Source: Acidimicrobiales bacterium
GTDB lineage: Bacteria > Actinomycetota > Acidimicrobiia > Acidimicrobiales > Poriferisodalaceae
Length of the DNA stretch: 56,372 nt
Assembly (NCBI GenBank): GCA_009843525.1
Contig: VYDH01000023.1
Coordinates: 1 to 56,372 of the forward strand
Direction: 5' to 3'
Positions 53,727 to 56,372 of the stretch are shown in pieces. Below the pieces are notes generated by a model. The model searched no databases and had not been told where the DNA came from. It was given only the letters and a program-made list of their open reading frames with translations. Made by a program: the position numbers and the translations under genes. Position 1 is the first letter of the stretch, and each line of letters opens with the position of its first letter.

Positions 53727-53869
53727 GCCCGCAGATTAGAAGTGGCGCCATTCACCAGGGTATGTCGATAGTTCATAGTATTACTGAGACTGCACATGCG
53801 TTCCCCTCCGAGCGTCTGACCTACGCTGGCACTGTCCCGGACTGCTGGGCCGCAGACGAGGAGGCTGCC

Positions 53870-55108
53870 GTGAGCACGACGATCGGTGTTGATCACGGTG
53901 GTGTCGAGCGCGACTTCGACATCTTCAGCGACGAGTACATCGCGGACCCATCGCGGGTCTGGGACGAACTGCGCACCGAGTGCCCCGTCGCGCACAGTGA
54001 GCGGAACGGCGGCGGGTGGATGCCCACCACCTGGGATGACATCGCGGCGGTGGCGTACGACACCGACAACTTCAGCTCACGCGACAGCTCGGTGGCTCGG
54101 ACGCCTGAAGGTGCGTCGTTCATCTCGGCCCCGCCGATCACCTCCGATCCGCCGTTTCATGCCGACGCTCGCCGGATGCTGCTGCCGTTCTTCTCGCCCA
54201 AGGCAGTGGAGGACCTCGTCGAGGTGACGCGCAGCATCGCCCGTGAGCGCCTCGACGTCATTGCCGCGCAGACGGGGGCGAACCGAGGTGGTTCCGGGGT
54301 AGTCGATGCGGCCGACGCATTCTCCAAGTACATCCCGGTGCGGGTGATCGCCCGCATCCTGGGCCTGCCCGAATCGGACGAGCCGATGTTCACTCGCTGG
54401 GCTGTCGCCGTGCTGCAGGCCACGCCGGAGGAGCACGACCACCGAGCCCTGGCGACCCGCGAAGTGCTGAAGTACTTCGGCGACCTCGTTGACGCTCGCC
54501 GCGAGGAACGTGCAGATGATCTTCCCTCGAAGCTGATCGACATGCGGCTGCCGAACGGCGACCCGCTCACCAACCGCCACATCACTGGTGTCGGTTTCCT
54601 GTTGCTGCTCGCAGGCATCGACACCACCTGGAGCTCGATCTCGGCCAGCCTGCTGCACTTGGCGACCTATCCCGACGACCGCGAGCGTCTGCTGGCCGAG
54701 CCGGAACTGCTCGATTCGGCCATCGAGGAGTTCCTGCGGGCCTACGCGCCGGTGACCATGGCACGGATCAGCGCCACCGACGACGCCGAGATCAGTGGCT
54801 GCCCGGTCCCCAAGGGCGACAAGGTGTATCTGCCGTTCGGGGCAGGCAATCGTGACCCCGCCATGTTCGACCGTCCCGACGAGGTCCTCATAGATCGCGC
54901 CCACAACCGGCACGTCGCCTTCGGCATCGGCATCCACCGCTGCCTGGGTTCGAACCTGGCCCGCATGGAGCTCAAGGTCGCGCTCGAAGAGTGGCTCGCA
55001 CGCTTTCCGAACTTCGAGCTCGCCACCGATGCGGACGGCCGCAGCGCCGAATGGGGAGGCTCGCAGATCCGAGGCCCCCGCAACCTGCAAATCCGCGTCG
55101 GCATCTGA
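53870..55108 (+). CDS. cytochrome P450 monooxygenase
   Basis: A 412-residue soluble bacterial P450. The I-helix oxygen motif is A248-GID-T252-T, the K-helix ExxR is E287-F-L-R290, and the haem-binding loop is FGIGIHRCLGSNLAR with Cys358 as haem ligand. It would hydroxylate a hydrophobic substrate using electrons from a ferredoxin; no ferredoxin gene is adjacent. GTG 53870 with GAGGAG six bases upstream gives the usual P450 length; ATG 53762 would add 36 residues without family character. It sits among acyl-CoA and hydrolase genes, so terpenoid or steroid breakdown is possible but unproven. Confidence 0.92.
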   Translation: MSTTIGVDHGGVERDFDIFSDEYIADPSRVWDELRTECPVAHSERNGGGWMPTTWDDIAAVAYDTDNFSSRDSSVARTPEGASFISAPPITSDPPFHADARRMLLPFFSPKAVEDLVEVTRSIARERLDVIAAQTGANRGGSGVVDAADAFSKYIPVRVIARILGLPESDEPMFTRWAVAVLQATPEEHDHRALATREVLKYFGDLVDARREERADDLPSKLIDMRLPNGDPLTNRHITGVGFLLLLAGIDTTWSSISASLLHLATYPDDRERLLAEPELLDSAIEEFLRAYAPVTMARISATDDAEISGCPVPKGDKVYLPFGAGNRDPAMFDRPDEVLIDRAHNRHVAFGIGIHRCLGSNLARMELKVALEEWLARFPNFELATDADGRSAEWGGSQIRGPRNLQIRVGI

Positions 55109-55180
55109 CTTTGCCGAACGGATTCAGGCATCTGACGGTCGCTCGTCCCGTCACGCCCGCGGCATTGAGCGTGTCGTCCG

Positions 55181-56176
55181 CTATTCCGCCGGGAAGGGGA
55201 GCTGGAGCCACCACGGGCGGCTGACGACGTCGATACGGGTCACCCACTTGACCCACCAGAAGCCTCGCCTGCCGGGCGCTACTAGCCGCACCGGGGCGCC
55301 GTGGCCTCGACGCAGCGGTTCACCGCCGTAGCCGACGGCCAGATACAGATTTGCCGCGTCGCGGGCGGGGAACAGGCGGCTGTAGCCGGTCAGCGATGTG
55401 ACTTCCAGCGTGGGCGCGTCGATGGCTGGGAGCAGTTCGGCCAACGGCACTGCATCCCACGACTGGCGGCTCCACCATCCGCCGGTGCAGTCGAGGTCGG
55501 CGGTCAACGAGGTGGCTCGATCGTGAAGGGTCTGCAGCTGTACCGGCTCACCGGCGACCGTGAGCTCCCAGTCCGACACGGCCACCCGAGGCGACCTGTC
55601 GTTGAGCCACATGGTCGTCGGCATCTCGGCGGGCGTGAACGAGCCGATCTCGTGTGAGCCGGTGAATCGTCGGTTGTCGCCCACCACCAGCTGCTGGATC
55701 CAGTAGGCCGCGCCTGCAGCCGCCATTGCGATGGCGCCGCCGATGAACGCCCGGCGGTCGAGGTCGGCGATGCCGGGACGGCCCGGCCGGCTGACGATGT
55801 GCCACACCAGCAGCGGGACCACGAACGCGACCAGCAGGACGTGGGTCCACAACGCCGACCAGTAGCCCACGCCGTGCCACAGCCCGGTTGCGTGCAATAC
55901 CCCGAGCACGACGGTCGCGACGACGAGAGCTCCGAGCAGCATCGACAGCCATCGGGTGGTGCGGCGGCGCTTCAACCCGGTGCGCACCGAGCCGCGGAGT
56001 TTGGCGGGGGCCAGCACCAGCAGGGTCAGGCCGGCGAGGGCGTGCGTGACGGTCAGCCAGCGGCCCCAGCCGGTGCCCACCGCCCACGACGCCAATCCGG
56101 TCCCGACCGCCACCGTGGCGGCGACGGCCAGCAGCAGATCGATCTGCCGCGCTGTCAACCGTGTGCCGAACCTCAT
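55181..56176 (-). CDS. membrane-anchored molybdopterin (sulfite-oxidase family) oxidoreductase fused to a cytochrome-b-like domain
   Basis: A protein of about 331 residues in two parts. The first 130 residues form about four membrane helices with spaced His residues (VTHALAG, VLHATG, LWTHV, VWHIV), like haem-b-binding anchors. Then RRAFIGGAIAMAAAGAAY resembles a twin-arginine segment. The rest is an oxidoreductase molybdopterin domain with conserved Cys (LDCTGGWWSRQSW, near residue 230) and GYGGEPLRRGHGAPVRL. Electrons could pass from the molybdenum site to the haem anchor. ATG 56176 is preferred over TTG 56212. It converges on the P450 gene. Confidence 0.85.
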   Translation of the reverse strand: MRFGTRLTARQIDLLLAVAATVAVGTGLASWAVGTGWGRWLTVTHALAGLTLLVLAPAKLRGSVRTGLKRRRTTRWLSMLLGALVVATVVLGVLHATGLWHGVGYWSALWTHVLLVAFVVPLLVWHIVSRPGRPGIADLDRRAFIGGAIAMAAAGAAYWIQQLVVGDNRRFTGSHEIGSFTPAEMPTTMWLNDRSPRVAVSDWELTVAGEPVQLQTLHDRATSLTADLDCTGGWWSRQSWDAVPLAELLPAIDAPTLEVTSLTGYSRLFPARDAANLYLAVGYGGEPLRRGHGAPVRLVAPGRRGFWWVKWVTRIDVVSRPWWLQLPFPAE

Positions 56177-56319
56177 CTCGGGACCGTACGCGGCCAACAA
56201 GGCCGCCGGCAATGGGGCTGCAGCGGCGCCATTGCGGGACGACGCAGCGGAGCCGGTCGGCGGATCGCCCCGCTGCGGTCAGTGTGGGGGTGCTCGTGGT
56301 CCTGGTGGCTCGGGCGGAC

Positions 56320-56372
56320 TTGTTCCGTGTCAGGGTTCTTGGGACAGGGTTTTGTTTGTCCTTGATCTGAAG
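56320..56372. repeat. 53-base terminal inverted repeat, right copy
   Basis: Exact reverse complement of bases 3-55. It lies beyond the start of the molybdopterin oxidoreductase gene and contains no gene I can support. Confidence 0.9.

Noticed and set aside
53743..53781. TGGCGCCA palindrome and AT-rich patch before the P450 gene
   Set aside because: The palindrome is only 8 bases and single-copy, and no well-spaced promoter boxes could be fixed.
1..56372. Linear plasmid or phage with terminal inverted repeats
   Set aside because: There are no replication, terminal-protein, partition or phage genes; content is ordinary chromosomal metabolism.

Overview
The window is a high-GC, gene-dense stretch of chromosome, most likely from an uncultured actinobacterium of the Acidimicrobiia type. 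The evidence is three F420-dependent luciferase-like oxidoreductases, an MMPL transporter, a cytochrome P450, several acyl-CoA dehydrogenases and SDRs, frequent GTG starts, and lipoproteins with long acidic or Thr/Ala tethers. I see no rRNA, tRNA, CRISPR array, transposase or phage gene. The two ends carry the same 53-base sequence in opposite orientation, so both ends probably stop inside copies of a dispersed repeat.

Left part (0.3-10.4 kb): a VWA protein, an amidohydrolase, an AIM24-family protein, two proteins of unknown function, and a selenoprotein of the UGSC family whose gene is interrupted by an in-frame TGA read as selenocysteine. A textbook bacterial SECIS hairpin follows the TGA. 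A VOC protein, an MFS permease, an F420 oxidoreductase overlapping a 3-methyladenine glycosylase (tag), and 5-formyl-THF cyclo-ligase complete this part.

Beta-glucan operon (10.4-20.7 kb): a LacI regulator, a sugar ABC substrate-binding lipoprotein, two permeases, a GH16 beta-glucanase lipoprotein, an 1143-residue protein with a clan GH-Q-like catalytic motif (candidate beta-1,3-glucan phosphorylase) and an MsmK-type ATPase. The same 14-base palindrome lies in front of the regulator and in front of the binding protein. Together they read as laminarin-type glucan sensing, cutting, import and phosphorolysis.

Middle (20.7-43.9 kb): a sterol-desaturase-like enzyme, an SDR, an MFS permease, surE, an SbcD-like nuclease, an ABC-F ATPase, an F420 oxidoreductase, two paralogous branched-chain-type binding lipoproteins each followed by a matching hairpin, an ADPS-like flavoenzyme, an acyl-CoA dehydrogenase facing another F420 oxidoreductase across a pair of GCAAC-N3-GTTGC palindromes, a YbaK-type deacylase, an MMPL pump, a secreted nucleotidase-like protein with a LysM tail, Ppx/GppA and a thioesterase.

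Right part (44-56.2 kb): an acyl-CoA or related catabolic neighbourhood. It holds an SDR lacking the usual Tyr/Lys, a zinc alcohol dehydrogenase, an acyl-CoA carboxylase beta subunit, two tandem acyl-CoA dehydrogenases sharing a 487-base identical tract, an SDR, an alpha/beta hydrolase, a crotonase, a carboxymuconolactone-decarboxylase-like protein, a P450, and a membrane-anchored molybdopterin oxidoreductase. Two intergenic nested-hairpin elements (43.8 and 47.6 kb) share arms and layout and may be an undescribed structured RNA or repeat family.
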